Of a stretch of 58,875 bases of DNA, positions 17,595 to 26,948 are shown piece after piece (the first letter of the stretch is position 1; each line of letters begins with the position of its first letter). The stretch is from Lysobacterales bacterium (GTDB taxonomy: Bacteria; Pseudomonadota; Gammaproteobacteria; Xanthomonadales; Xanthomonadaceae): positions 1 through 58,875 of the forward strand of contig JAFLDZ010000023.1 of the NCBI GenBank assembly GCA_017302135.1, read 5' to 3'. The notes below the pieces were generated by a model. It searched no databases. It was not told the origin of the DNA and was given only the letters and a program-made list of their open reading frames with translations. Made by a program: the position numbers and the translations under genes.

Positions 17595-18517
17595 CAGGGC
17601 TCGAACTCCTTGGGTTTCTGCCGGCCGAGGACGTATCCCGCCGGGTTGTCTTCGAAGCGAGAGGAAATCTTGCGCAGATCGCGCACCAGCCCCCGCAGCT
17701 CTTCCATCGTCGGCCCAAGCTGGCTCAGACCGTCCTGGGTGAAGCTGTTGATCGCGCCACGATTCTCGCTGAGCAGCTTGTCGGCGCTGCCGGCCGCGTT
17801 GTCGAGCCGGTCGAGGGTGCTGTCGAGTTTGGCGATGAGCTGCGGCAGCTTCTGCACCAGTTCGCGATCGACATCGGCGATCGCGCCGTTGGTGGTGTCG
17901 AGCGTGGCCGCGAGTTTCTCGCTGGAGATGCGCGCGTTGGTGATCAGTGCGCCGATATCCTGGCGCTGATCGGCCAGCACGCCGGTGGCGTTCTCGATGT
18001 TGTCGAGGGTCTGGGTGATGTTGCGGATGTTGTCGTCGCTCAGCACCTTGTCGAGTCGTGCCACCAGCTTGTTCGCGGTTTCGGCGATGTTCTGCAGCGC
18101 AGAGGCTTCGGTGAGGATGGTCGGCACGGTATCGCTGTTGTCAGGTACCAGCGATTTGGCGTTCGGACTGCCGCCGGTGAGCTGGATGAACGCGGTGCCG
18201 GTCAGCCCGGTGAACGACAGTTTGGCGCGGGTGTCGACCTTCACCGGCGTGGTCGCGCGCAGCTTGACGTGCGCGATCACTTTGCGCGGATCGTCCGGTG
18301 CCAGACTCAGCGTATCGACGGTGCCGACGCTGATGCCGTTGTACTGCACGCTGCCGCCCTCGGTGAGGCCGGTCACGGCTTCGTTGAAGACGACGTTGTA
18401 GTAACGCCAGTCTTTGCTCGAGGTGTATTTCGCCGCCCACAGCCCGAACAGCAGCAGAAAAGCCGCAGCCAACAGGGTGAAGGCTCCGATCAGTACGTAG
18501 TTGGCGCGGGTTTCCAT
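17594..18517 (-). CDS. MlaD-family MCE protein
   Basis: 307 residues starting METRANYVLIGAFTLLAAAF: one N-terminal membrane anchor, then an MCE domain (~35-120) with VQYNGISVGTVDTLSL and FTGLTGTAFIQLTGG. A long helical tail with Asn/Asp-rich heptads (~150-290) follows, probably forming the tunnel or needle seen in larger MCE assemblies. It is one base downstream of the ATPase gene and overlaps the lipoprotein gene. Binds lipid substrate on the periplasmic side. Longer than E. coli MlaD (183 aa), nearer to the MCE proteins of PqiC-linked systems. Confidence 0.93.
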   Translation of the reverse strand: METRANYVLIGAFTLLAAAFLLLFGLWAAKYTSSKDWRYYNVVFNEAVTGLTEGGSVQYNGISVGTVDTLSLAPDDPRKVIAHVKLRATTPVKVDTRAKLSFTGLTGTAFIQLTGGSPNAKSLVPDNSDTVPTILTEASALQNIAETANKLVARLDKVLSDDNIRNITQTLDNIENATGVLADQRQDIGALITNARISSEKLAATLDTTNGAIADVDRELVQKLPQLIAKLDSTLDRLDNAAGSADKLLSENRGAINSFTQDGLSQLGPTMEELRGLVRDLRKISSRFEDNPAGYVLGRQKPKEFEP

Positions 18518-18518
18518 G

Positions 18519-19337
18519 TCAAATACTCTTGGCGGAACGGTGTTGGCTGTCGCGCGCGGCGCGTCCACGCGGGCCGTTGAAATATTCCTGCACCCAGGGG
18601 TGATCGAACGCTTCGATCTCCGCCAGCGGCGCGACTGCGATCACGCGCTTTTCGGCCAACACCGCGACACGGTCGCAGATCGCGTACAGCGTGTCGAGAT
18701 CGTGGGTGATCAGGAACACGGTGAGGCCCAGCGCCTGCTGCAGCGTGCGGGTGAGATGGTCGAAAGCCGCCGCGCCGATCGGATCGAGACCGGCGGTGGG
18801 CTCGTCGAGGAACAGCAGCGGCGGGTCGAGCGCGAGCGCGCGCGCAAGGCCGGCGCGCTTGCGCATGCCGCCCGAGAGCTGCGACGGCAGTTTGTCCAGC
18901 GCGTCCGGCGGCAGACCGGCGAGTTTCACCTTCAGCAGCGCCAGTTCGTACAGCAGCGAGTCGGGCAGCTCGGGATGATGTTCCTTCAGCGGCACCTGCA
19001 CGTTTTCGCCGACGGTCAGCGACGAGAACAGCGCGCCATCCTGGAACAGCACGCCGGTGCTGCGCTCGATGTGCAGCCGGTCTTCGGCATCGCGCGAACG
19101 GCCGTCGACGCCGAGTATTTCGACGCTGCCCGCATCGGGTTCGCGCAGGCCGATGATCGAACGCATCAGCACCGACTTGCCGCTGCCGGAACCACCGACC
19201 ACGCCGATGATCTCGCCGTGACGCACGTCGAGATCAAGATGGTCGTGCACCACCTGCGCGCCGAATTGATTGCGCAGACCGCGGACTTTGATGATCGGCT
19301 CGTCGGTGGGGAATGCCGTCGCTGTTACGGTCGCCAT
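18519..19337 (-). CDS. ABC transporter ATP-binding protein (MlaF-like)
   Basis: 272 residues. Walker A GGSGSGKSV (~48-56), Q-loop VLFQDGALFSSL, signature LSGGMRKRAGLARAL, Walker B LLFLDEPTAGLDPIGAA and H-loop ITHDLDT. The DGALFSSLTV and GGMRKR patterns are specific to the MlaF/MkI class that powers MCE lipid transporters. The ATG at 19337 overlaps the permease stop (TGATG). A longer in-frame open stretch upstream is the shadow of the permease gene. Confidence 0.95.
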   Translation of the reverse strand: MATVTATAFPTDEPIIKVRGLRNQFGAQVVHDHLDLDVRHGEIIGVVGGSGSGKSVLMRSIIGLREPDAGSVEILGVDGRSRDAEDRLHIERSTGVLFQDGALFSSLTVGENVQVPLKEHHPELPDSLLYELALLKVKLAGLPPDALDKLPSQLSGGMRKRAGLARALALDPPLLFLDEPTAGLDPIGAAAFDHLTRTLQQALGLTVFLITHDLDTLYAICDRVAVLAEKRVIAVAPLAEIEAFDHPWVQEYFNGPRGRAARDSQHRSAKSI

Positions 19338-20455
19338 CACCAACCTACCTGCATGAACCAGATCGCGGCGAAGGCGTCGAACACGATCACCAGCGAAATC
19401 GTCTGCACGACGCTCGACGTGGTGCGTTCGCCGACCGACTGCGCGGTGCCGCTGACCTGCAGGCCTTCGAGGCAGCCGATCAGGCCGATCACCACCGCGA
19501 AGATCGGCGCCTTCGACATGCCGACCAGGAAGTGCCGCAGCTCCATCGTTTCCTGCAGGCGACCGTAATAGGCCTGGATCGGGATATCGAGGCTGCTCAT
19601 GCCCACGACCATGCCGCCGAGCAGGCCGGCGAGCATCGCGATGAAGGTGAGCAGCGGCAGCATCACGATCAGCGCGAGCAGGCGCGGGATCACCAGCAGA
19701 TCGACCGGATCCAGGCCGAGGGTGCGGATGGCGTCGACTTCCTCGCGGCTGACCATCGAACCGATCTGCGCGGTGAACGCGCTGGCGGTGCGGCCGGCGA
19801 GGATGATCGAGGTGAGCAGCACCGCGAATTCGCGCAGGAAGGAGATGCTGACCAGCTCGACGACATAGATCGATGCGCCGAAGTCGGCGAGGATGTTGGA
19901 GCCGAGAAAGGCGATGACCGCACCGACCAGAAACGACAGCAGCATCACCAGCGGCACCGCGTCCAGACCGACCTGTTCCATGTGGAAAACGGTTGCGGTC
20001 AAACGCAGGCGGCGCGGCTGGGTGACCGTGCGCGCGAGTTTCGTCAGCGTCTCGCCGAGAAAGCTCACCAGCGCGACCACTTCGCGTGCGTTTTCGTGCA
20101 CTGCGCGACCGAGACGTTCGAGCGCGGCGACGAAGCCGTAGTTCTTTTTCGCCTTCGGCCGCCCGTCCTTCACGTCCTCGATGATCTGCACCAGCGCGCG
20201 ATGATCGTCGCGGAAACGCAGTGCGTCGTTGTCCAGCCCGCGTCGTGCCGCGTGACGCAGCAACTGCAGCACGCCGAGCGAATCGAGCCGCGACACTGCG
20301 GAGGCATCGAGACGACTCACCTGCTCGGGTATTTCGCGCAGGGCTGCGCCGATGGCTTCGGCGTAGTGCAGCGTCCACTCGCCCGACAGGCGCACGCTGG
20401 CGGCGTCGCTCGGATCGATCTCGATGCTCGGGATAGCGTGGCTGGGCGGTGTCAT
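19337..20455 (-). CDS. STAS-MlaE fusion permease of MCE transporter
   Basis: 372 residues. The N-terminal ~100 residues are a STAS (MlaB-like) domain (SVRLSGEWTLHYAEAI ... LDASAVSRLDSLGVLQLL), linked to a MlaE permease with five or six hydrophobic helices (VPLVMLLSFLVGAVIAF, EFAVLLTSIILAGRTASAF, LLALIVMLPLLTFIAMLAG). In E. coli these are separate MlaB and MlaE proteins. The fusion gives one STAS domain per permease. It lies eight bases after hemY, so the haem cluster and this transporter may share a transcript. Confidence 0.93.
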   Translation of the reverse strand: MTPPSHAIPSIEIDPSDAASVRLSGEWTLHYAEAIGAALREIPEQVSRLDASAVSRLDSLGVLQLLRHAARRGLDNDALRFRDDHRALVQIIEDVKDGRPKAKKNYGFVAALERLGRAVHENAREVVALVSFLGETLTKLARTVTQPRRLRLTATVFHMEQVGLDAVPLVMLLSFLVGAVIAFLGSNILADFGASIYVVELVSISFLREFAVLLTSIILAGRTASAFTAQIGSMVSREEVDAIRTLGLDPVDLLVIPRLLALIVMLPLLTFIAMLAGLLGGMVVGMSSLDIPIQAYYGRLQETMELRHFLVGMSKAPIFAVVIGLIGCLEGLQVSGTAQSVGERTTSSVVQTISLVIVFDAFAAIWFMQVGW

Positions 20456-20463
20456 CGTCGGTA

Positions 20464-21729
20464 TCAGCCGCGCAGTCGCGGCAGGCCATGGGCGTCGCGG
20501 TCTTCGATCGCCGCTTCGGCGAGGATCTGTTGCTTCAGATCGCGACCCGGCATCGGCTCGGCCGCATCGCCGCGTGCGGCGCGCAGCGCATTCCGGTAGC
20601 ACAACGTCGCGCGCGCATCGTCGCCGGCCTGCGCGAAACCGTCGCCGAGCGCTTCCCACGCCTCGCCGCCGCCGCCCTGGGCGATCGCCCGATGCAGCGT
20701 CTGCTCGGCGTGCGGCCACTGTCCCTGCGCGCGCGCAAGCCGCGCGACCCCGAGCAGGGCGCCGGGACTGGCGGGATGCGCGCGAAGCCAGTCGTCGGCG
20801 TGCGCGCGACGACGTTCGAGCGCGGCCGCGTCGAGGCGTTCGACCGGCAGCGCGCCGTAATGCGCGGCCAGCGATTCGTCCCATTGCGCGTCGATCGCCT
20901 GTTCGAGACTGCTCGCGGCGGCATCGTCCCAGCGTAGCGCGGCGGCGCGGTCGGCGTAGGCGCGGACCACGGCGGGCGTATTGCGCAGGGCGGTGGGCAG
21001 GGCATCCCAGCGATCGGCCAGTGCGTTGGCGTCGGCGGCTTCGCGCAGTGCGCGCTCGGCCCACAGGCGTTCGCGATCGGCCAACTGCGATGACGACAGC
21101 GCTTGCTGCTGGCGCAACGCGCCGAGCATGCCGTAGGCCTGCGCGCTCTGGCCGCTGGCGGCCAGAGCATCCGCGCGCAGTGCCAGCGCACGCGGCGGCG
21201 GCGCGCCATCGGCCACTGTATCCAACGCAGAGACCGCATCGGCGATGCGGTCCTCGGCCAGTGCGGCCTCGGCCAGCACGACTGCGCGCGACGCTGCGTG
21301 TTTCGCAGGCAAGGCATCGAGTTGTGCGGTCGCAGCCGCGCCATCGCCGCGCGCCAGCGCTGCCCGCGCGGCGGCCACCCGCGCCGGCGCTTCGAACTGC
21401 GGATCCTGCGCCGCCTGCGTGAGCAGTTTTTCGGCCTGCGCGTAACGTCCCTGATGCAGCGCGTCGATGCCGTCGCCCAGCTGCGCCCGCGCGATGCGTT
21501 CGCGCCGCCGGTACCACAGCCGGAAGGGCAGGCGCAGCAGCGCGTACAGCAGCCACAGTGCGAATAACGCGGCGCCGATCATCAACACGCCACCGACCAG
21601 CGTGGCTTCGATCGTGGTGCCGAGATAACGCACCAGCACGAAGCCGGGATCCTGGATCAACACCTGCGCCAGCACCGCGCCGGCCAATGCGGCGAGGATC
21701 CAGAACAGGAGGTGGCGGAAGAGGTTCAT
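20464..21729 (-). CDS. hemY: HemY, haem-biosynthesis-associated TPR membrane protein
   Basis: 421 residues. Two N-terminal membrane helices (~8-26, ~42-66) with LIQDPGFVLVRYLGTTIEAT, the HemY_N signature, then tetratricopeptide-like helices rich in Ala (~90-400). The protein is associated with tetrapyrrole synthesis and encoded after hemX in gammaproteobacteria; its exact activity is unresolved. It is not the protoporphyrinogen oxidase also called HemY in Gram-positives. Follows hemX by 61 bases. Confidence 0.92.
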   Translation of the reverse strand: MNLFRHLLFWILAALAGAVLAQVLIQDPGFVLVRYLGTTIEATLVGGVLMIGAALFALWLLYALLRLPFRLWYRRRERIARAQLGDGIDALHQGRYAQAEKLLTQAAQDPQFEAPARVAAARAALARGDGAAATAQLDALPAKHAASRAVVLAEAALAEDRIADAVSALDTVADGAPPPRALALRADALAASGQSAQAYGMLGALRQQQALSSSQLADRERLWAERALREAADANALADRWDALPTALRNTPAVVRAYADRAAALRWDDAAASSLEQAIDAQWDESLAAHYGALPVERLDAAALERRRAHADDWLRAHPASPGALLGVARLARAQGQWPHAEQTLHRAIAQGGGGEAWEALGDGFAQAGDDARATLCYRNALRAARGDAAEPMPGRDLKQQILAEAAIEDRDAHGLPRLRG

Positions 21730-21790
21730 GTCGTTGCGCGCACCGGCGCGATCGATGCGGATACCGCGGGTTTCACGGGGACGCCGTGCA

Positions 21791-22792
21791 TCACGGCCCC
21801 CGCTGCGCGCGCATCTGTTCGAGCGTGCTGCCGAGGGTGGGAATGTCCAGGGTCAGTGGCGCATCGCGCAGGCTCATGAGTTCGTCGCGCAGTGCGCGAC
21901 GCTGCGACGAGGCGGGCCACAGCCGCAGCAGCCAGGCGTCGGCGCGTTGGAGTGCCGCACGCAGTGCGGCGGTATCGCGACGCTCGATCGCGATGCGCGC
22001 AAGGCTCAGTTCCAGTTGCAGCGCGATATCGCCGGCGTTGCGGTCGTCGCTGGCGAGCGCGGCCGGGGCATCGGTGCGGCGGACACTGACGAGCCGTGCC
22101 AGCACACGATCCCACCACGGTGCACTTGCCGATGGCGCTGGTGCTCGCGGCAGTGCCGTGGGGTCGGGCAGCTTCGCAGCCAGTGCGTCCAACCGCTGCA
22201 GCGCGCTGCGTCGGGGATCGGCGGCGAGCGCGTCGAGTGCGGCGCGTTCCTGGGCAAGGGTCTGGCGCAGGTTGAGAAAGCCGGGACTGTCGACGCCATC
22301 GAGCACGCCGGCGGCCAGCGCGTAGGCGCGGCGCGCGCCGTCCAGATCGGCGGCCAGTTGCAAACGCTGTTGGCCCAGGGTCAGCAGCAGTTCGGCTTCG
22401 TCCAGTCGCAGCGCCTGTGCGCCCTGGCGGTTGGCGTCGGCGAGTTTGGCGACATTGTCCTCCAGCAGCGCCGCGCGCTGGTTCATGCCCAGCAGTTCGT
22501 CGCGCAGCACGCGATTGGTGGCATCGGCCTGCTGCAGGCGCTGACTGTGGCCGCGCACGTCGCCGCGCAGGCGGTCGAGGCGCGATTCCAGCGCTGCCAG
22601 CCGCTGCGCCGCTTCGATCCCCGAGGCCCGTTCGCGTTTCGCCTGCTGCTGGCCGCTGTACCAGACACCACCGCCGGCAGCGGCGAGCACCAGCAGCAAC
22701 AGCAGCCAAGCCCAGCCGCTGCGACGTGGTGCGCGCGGGGTCGCAGGTGGACGCGGCGCGGGGATGGTGGAAGGTGTGGCGCTTTCGGTCAT
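21791..22792 (-). CDS. hemX: HemX-like membrane protein
   Basis: 333 residues. A Pro/Arg-rich cytoplasmic N-terminus, one transmembrane helix (~27-46, WAWLLLLLVLAAAGGGVW), then a long coiled coil (QRLAALESRLDRLRGDV) and helical C-terminal region with ELLLTLGQQRLQLAADL, typical of HemX. Despite the common database title uroporphyrinogen-III C-methyltransferase, no SAM-binding motif is visible. It sits between hemD and hemY. Confidence 0.9.
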   Translation of the reverse strand: MTESATPSTIPAPRPPATPRAPRRSGWAWLLLLLVLAAAGGGVWYSGQQQAKRERASGIEAAQRLAALESRLDRLRGDVRGHSQRLQQADATNRVLRDELLGMNQRAALLEDNVAKLADANRQGAQALRLDEAELLLTLGQQRLQLAADLDGARRAYALAAGVLDGVDSPGFLNLRQTLAQERAALDALAADPRRSALQRLDALAAKLPDPTALPRAPAPSASAPWWDRVLARLVSVRRTDAPAALASDDRNAGDIALQLELSLARIAIERRDTAALRAALQRADAWLLRLWPASSQRRALRDELMSLRDAPLTLDIPTLGSTLEQMRAQRGP

Positions 22793-22833
22793 GGGGGCTG
22801 GCCGGCTGCATCGGTGGCAGCGTTGGCCGCATG

Positions 22834-23634
22834 TTAGCCGGATCGCGTCGCTGCGGCAGCGAGCAACTGCGCGGGACGAGGCCCGCTGGCGATCCGTACA
22901 TCGTCGCAGCCGAGCGTTCGCGCCAACGCGGCCAGACGTTCGCTGGCGGCGAGTACGCGGGCGCCGCGCAAGCGCAGGACGAGGTCGCCGGGCGCGGCCT
23001 CGAACACCCGCTGCAATGCTTCGCCGCTGCTCACCGGCAGCAGCAGCGGGCCGTCGAACGCGCGCAGCCGCGCCAGCGACGCGGGCGAGAACGCAACGCG
23101 TTCGCGGTCGTAGACATCGGCACGCTGCACCTTCGCGCCGCGCTCGCGCAGCGTCGGTGCGATCAGATCGCGGCCGCCGGGCGCGGTGAGCAGGCCGATC
23201 GCGCGCCCACGCACGCGACGCAATGCCGGCAGCGCGAGCAGGCCGTCGCTGTCCATGCGCTCTGGCGACAGCACATCGGCGACGCCCGCGCGTCGCAGTG
23301 CGGCGGCGGTGGCGCTGCCGACCGCGCAGAAGATCTGACCGCGTCGTGCCTGCAGCTCCGACAGCGTGCGCGCAGCGTGGACTGCGGCCGGACTGGTGGC
23401 GATCACGATGTCTGCCGTTAATGCCTTGCGCAGGGACGCGCGGGTCGCGGCACCGGTCTGCACGACGATCTTCCATGGCGACAGCGCGGCCACCCGCCAC
23501 CCGTGCGCGATGGCGGCGCGTCGCATCGCCGCATGGTCGTTCGCGGGGCGCAACGACACGACGAGCGGCGCTTCGGAGCGTGCCGTGTAGTATTCGCGCG
23601 GGCTGCTGCGGGCGGTGGGGCCGGTACGGGACAT
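22834..23634 (-). CDS. hemD: Uroporphyrinogen-III synthase
   Basis: 266 residues. Cyclises hydroxymethylbilane to uroporphyrinogen III, the branch point for haem, sirohaem and cobalamin. Two-lobed HemD fold: LVVSLRPANDHAAMRRA start, IVIATSPAAVHAARTL (~75-90), FCAVGSATAAALRRAGV (~105-121) and a second lobe with LLLPVSSGEALQRVF (~200). HemD is poorly conserved, so context (hemX-hemY downstream) adds weight. hemC is not in the window. Divergent from the thioesterase-like gene, with 72 bases between. Confidence 0.92.
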   Translation of the reverse strand: MSRTGPTARSSPREYYTARSEAPLVVSLRPANDHAAMRRAAIAHGWRVAALSPWKIVVQTGAATRASLRKALTADIVIATSPAAVHAARTLSELQARRGQIFCAVGSATAAALRRAGVADVLSPERMDSDGLLALPALRRVRGRAIGLLTAPGGRDLIAPTLRERGAKVQRADVYDRERVAFSPASLARLRAFDGPLLLPVSSGEALQRVFEAAPGDLVLRLRGARVLAASERLAALARTLGCDDVRIASGPRPAQLLAAAATRSG

Positions 23635-23706
23635 CGTCGCAGCTTGGCCATTCGACCCGGCGCCCGCAAGCCGGTCGGTTCGCAGACATCACCATACGAC
23701 TCGCCG

Positions 23707-24198
23707 ATGACCCAATCCACGCCCGCCATACCGCAGACCGTGATCGATCTTTCGCCTCTGCGCATGCTCGAAGCCGAACTGCTGGCGATGCCGCCGGTGG
23801 CGGCGCTGGGCCTGCGCATCGTCGAGGCCACGGGCGACCGCTTGCGCCTGCACGCGCCGCTGGCGCCCAACATCAACGACAAGGGTTGCGCCTTCGGTGG
23901 CAGTCTGGGTTCGCTGATGACGTTGGCCGGCTGGGGGTTGATCGTGCTGCGGCTGGCGGAGGCCGGACTGGACGCCGACGTGTTCGTCGCCGACAGCGAC
24001 ATCCGCTACCGCGCGCCGCTCTATGCCGACATCGAAACGACCGCGGAACTGGCCGAAGGCGAGTCCTGGGAGGATTTCCTGTCCACGCTCCGCAGTCGCG
24101 GCCGTGCCCGGCTCTCGGTGCGCGCGGTGGTATGCCTACCTGAAGGCGGAGTGGCCACCGAAAGCCTGTCGCGTTACGCGGCAAAGCTGAGGGGGTAG
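23707..24198 (+). CDS. YiiD C-terminal-type hotdog thioesterase
   Basis: 163 residues resembling the hotdog thioesterase domain of E. coli YiiD/FabY: LRLHAPLAPNINDKGCAFGGSLGSL (~57-81) contains the conserved N-x-N-D-K-G-x-AFGGS loop, and VFVADSDIRYRAPLYADI (~100-117) is the second family block. Probably acts on acyl thioesters; substrate unknown. The acetyltransferase half of YiiD is absent. Start at ATG 23707. Confidence 0.82.
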   Translation: MTQSTPAIPQTVIDLSPLRMLEAELLAMPPVAALGLRIVEATGDRLRLHAPLAPNINDKGCAFGGSLGSLMTLAGWGLIVLRLAEAGLDADVFVADSDIRYRAPLYADIETTAELAEGESWEDFLSTLRSRGRARLSVRAVVCLPEGGVATESLSRYAAKLRG

Positions 24199-24235
24199 GA
24201 TGGCCGCTGTTCCGCACCACAGCCCCGGATTGCCG

Positions 24236-24673
24236 ATGCCGACGATGACGTCTCCGTTCAAGCGCCTCACGGCCCGACTGCTGGTGGCGCTGCTGCTGGT
24301 CTCGGTGACCGGCGCGGCGTTCGCGGACAAGAAGCGCAGCGAGCTCGACAGGAGCCAGTACTCGTTTTCGGCGGCGATCCGCTGGGCCGACTTCGAGGGC
24401 GCCTGGACGATGGTCGACCCCGAGGTGCGCAAAGCGAAGCCGATGACCGACGTCGACTTCTCGCGTTTCGAACAGATCCAGGTCACCAGTTACCGGGATC
24501 TGGCCGTCATGCCCGGCCCCGACGGCACCGAGTTGCGCGAGATCCAGATCGAGCTGGTCAACCGCAATACGCTCAGCCAGCGTCGTGTCCGTTTCACCGA
24601 GATCTGGCGCTACGACGCCGAGGCCAAGGCCTGGTGGATCGCGGGACTGCCGGATTTCTGGCAGGGCAAGTAG
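24236..24673 (+). CDS. Exported hypothetical protein
   Basis: About 145 residues with a signal peptide (RLTARLLVALLLVSVTGAAFA, cleavage before DKKRS). The mature part is small, acidic/basic mixed, with YSFSAAIRWADFEGAWTMVDP and a WRYDAEAKAWWIAGLPDFW end. No known domain recognised. Three in-frame ATGs (24200, 24236, 24245) are possible; the two inner ones give a normal-length signal peptide. Confidence 0.7.
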   Translation: MPTMTSPFKRLTARLLVALLLVSVTGAAFADKKRSELDRSQYSFSAAIRWADFEGAWTMVDPEVRKAKPMTDVDFSRFEQIQVTSYRDLAVMPGPDGTELREIQIELVNRNTLSQRRVRFTEIWRYDAEAKAWWIAGLPDFWQGK

Positions 24674-24769
24674 CCCTCTTCGGCCAGCCGGTTTTGCCAG
24701 CGGGGTCCATGCAGGCGACAATTCCGGTCCCATCGCGCTCATCTCGCGCCGCTCCCGGATCCGTATCCC

Positions 24770-25207
24770 GTGAACTTTGAAGAATTGTTGGCCTTTGCCG
24801 GCCGTAACCTTGTCTACGCCATCGCGATCGTCGTTCTCACGGTCGCCATCATCGCCAACGAGCTGTCGCGGTTTTTCCGCGGTTACAAGGCGCTGCGCCC
24901 GGCCGAAGTGACGCATCTGATCAATCAGGAAAGCGCGCTGGTGGTCGATCTGCGCGCCAGTACCGACTATCAGAAGGGCCACATCGCCGGCGCCAAGAAC
25001 GTGCAGATGGCGCAGTTCGACCCGGAGAGCAAGCAGCTCGCCTCCGCCAAGGCCCTGCCGATCATCCTGGTTTGCCAGAACGGCGTCACCGTCGACGCTG
25101 CGGCCAAGCGACTGAAGAAAGCCGGGTTCGAGCGGATCCACATCCTCGAAGGCGGGATCACCGCGTGGCAGCAGGCCGAGCTGCCGCTGGTCAAGGGCAA
25201 GAGCTGA
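24770..25207 (+). CDS. Membrane-anchored rhodanese-like protein
   Basis: 145 residues, GTG start. N-terminal transmembrane helix (~12-30), then one rhodanese domain: VVDLRASTDYQKGHIAGAKNV (~58-78) and the active-site loop CQNGVT with Cys102. Likely sulphurtransferase or persulphide carrier at the inner membrane. The rhodanese-secB-gpsA order matches gammaproteobacteria such as Pseudomonas and Xanthomonas, although grxC, often between rhodanese and secB, is missing here. Confidence 0.92.
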   Translation: MNFEELLAFAGRNLVYAIAIVVLTVAIIANELSRFFRGYKALRPAEVTHLINQESALVVDLRASTDYQKGHIAGAKNVQMAQFDPESKQLASAKALPIILVCQNGVTVDAAAKRLKKAGFERIHILEGGITAWQQAELPLVKGKS

Positions 25208-25359
25208 CCCTGCCGATCCGCAGACGGGCGTTGCAAACACCGACGCCGGCCCCCACGACTGCAAGCGACGGGAGAGCGTCGGCGCCATGGCGACGATGCC
25301 CGGCCCGGCGTCCATGCGATAATCGCCCTCTTTTCCGCTTTCCTTTCAGGAGCTCTGCC

Positions 25360-25863
25360 ATGTCCGAACCCGTCGCCAACGGTGCCGCTGCCGAAGCCAA
25401 CGGCCCGACCTTCTCGGTCGAGAAGATCTACGTCAAGGATGTCTCGTTCGAGGCGCCCGGCGTGCCGCAGGTGTTCAGCGAGCAGGGCCAGCCCGCGCTT
25501 GAAATGAACCTCAACCAGCGCGTGCAGCGCGTGGCCGACAACCTGTTCGAAGTCGAACTGGGCGTGACCCTGACCTGCAAGCTCGAAGACAAGACCGTGT
25601 ATCTGGTCGAAGTGCGCCAGGCCGGTCTGTTCGGTCTGGGTGGTTTCGACGAGCAGACCCTCGACGCGATGCTCGGCGTGCATTGCCCGAACATCCTCTA
25701 CCCCTACGCCCGCCAGACGATCAGCGACCTGATCACGGCCGGCGGCTTCCCGCCGTTCCTGCTGCAGCCGATCAATTTCGAAGGCCTGTACGCCGAAGGC
25801 CTGCGCCAGCGCGCCCAGCAGGGGACCGGTCTGGCCGGTGCCGAGACTGCCGGCAACGCCTGA
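25360..25863 (+). CDS. secB: Protein-export chaperone SecB
   Basis: 167 residues. Tetrameric cytosolic chaperone that keeps preproteins unfolded and delivers them to SecA. Family blocks: FSVEKIYVKDVSFEAPGVP, LFEVELGVTLTCKLEDKT, and GVHCPNILYPYARQTISDL followed by GGFPPFLLQPINF. CAGGAG lies eight bases before the ATG. Short Ala/Glu N- and C-terminal extensions are ordinary. Precedes gpsA by five bases. Confidence 0.97.
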   Translation: MSEPVANGAAAEANGPTFSVEKIYVKDVSFEAPGVPQVFSEQGQPALEMNLNQRVQRVADNLFEVELGVTLTCKLEDKTVYLVEVRQAGLFGLGGFDEQTLDAMLGVHCPNILYPYARQTISDLITAGGFPPFLLQPINFEGLYAEGLRQRAQQGTGLAGAETAGNA

Positions 25864-25868
25864 CCTCC

Positions 25869-26918
25869 ATGTCGTCCGATCGCACGGACAACAACGCCCC
25901 CCGACCTGCCGTCGCCGTTCTCGGTGCCGGCTCGTGGGGTACGGCACTGGCGGCGCTGATCGCGCGTCATGGCCATCCCGTCGTGCTGTGGGGGCGCGAC
26001 GTCGACACCCTCGCGGCCATCGATGGCCGCCACGAGAATCCCCGGTATCTGCCGGGGATTCCGCTTCCCGATACGCTTCGCGCAACGCCCGATCTCGCCG
26101 CAGCGCTCGCCGGCTGCGATCTGGTGCTGGTGGTGGTGCCGTCGCATGCCTTTGCCGACACCCTGCGCGTGCTGGCGCCGCACCGGCCGGCGCATGCCGG
26201 TGTGGCTTGGGCGACCAAGGGCTTCGAGCCCGGCTCCGGCCGATTCCTGCATGAAGTCGCGGGCGAGATCCTTCCCGCCGACGTGCCGCTGGCTGTCGTC
26301 ACCGGCCCCTCATTCGCAAAGGAAGTCGCCGCTGGCCTGCCGACCGCACTGACGGTCCATTCCGACGCTCCCGAATTCGCCCAGCAGGTCGCTGATGTCC
26401 TGCACGGTCCGTCGTTCCGCGCCTACACCGGCGACGACATGCTCGGCGCCGAACTCGGCGGTGCGATGAAGAACGTGCTCGCGGTCGCCACCGGCGTCGC
26501 CGATGGCATGAATCTGGGCCTCAACGCCCGCGCCGGGCTGATCACCCGGGGCCTCAACGAAATGCTGCGGCTCAACGCCGCCATCGGCGGCAAGGCGGAA
26601 ACGCTGATGGGTCTGGCCGGCCTGGGGGACCTCGTGCTGACCTGTACCGGCGATCTTTCGCGCAATCGCCGGCTGGGGCTCGCCCTCGGGCGCGGTCAGT
26701 CGATCGAAGAAGCGGTGCGCGAAATCGGCCAGGTGGTCGAATCGCTGCAGACCGCCGAAGAAGTCATGCGTCAGGCCGGCCGTCACGGCATCGAGCTGCC
26801 GATTTCCAGCAATGTCCGCGATGTGCTCCACGGCAGCATCACGCCGGCCGAAGGGCTCAAGCGGTTGATGGCGCGCGAACAGAAGCCGGAATATCCGCAG
26901 GGTCTGTTCGGAGATTGA
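25869..26918 (+). CDS. gpsA: NAD(P)+-dependent glycerol-3-phosphate dehydrogenase
   Basis: 349 residues. Reduces dihydroxyacetone phosphate to sn-glycerol-3-phosphate for phospholipid synthesis. Rossmann motif AVLGAGSWGTALA (~16-28), the NPRYLPG substrate loop, GPSFAKEVA (~146), catalytic lysine region GGAMKNVLAVATG (~198) and GLGDLVLTCTGDLSRNRR (~258-275). Five bases downstream of secB, the usual partner order. A strong bidirectional terminator follows. Confidence 0.97.
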   Translation: MSSDRTDNNAPRPAVAVLGAGSWGTALAALIARHGHPVVLWGRDVDTLAAIDGRHENPRYLPGIPLPDTLRATPDLAAALAGCDLVLVVVPSHAFADTLRVLAPHRPAHAGVAWATKGFEPGSGRFLHEVAGEILPADVPLAVVTGPSFAKEVAAGLPTALTVHSDAPEFAQQVADVLHGPSFRAYTGDDMLGAELGGAMKNVLAVATGVADGMNLGLNARAGLITRGLNEMLRLNAAIGGKAETLMGLAGLGDLVLTCTGDLSRNRRLGLALGRGQSIEEAVREIGQVVESLQTAEEVMRQAGRHGIELPISSNVRDVLHGSITPAEGLKRLMAREQKPEYPQGLFGD

Positions 26919-26948
26919 CGGCAGCGTCCGATGACGTTTGCTGTAAAG

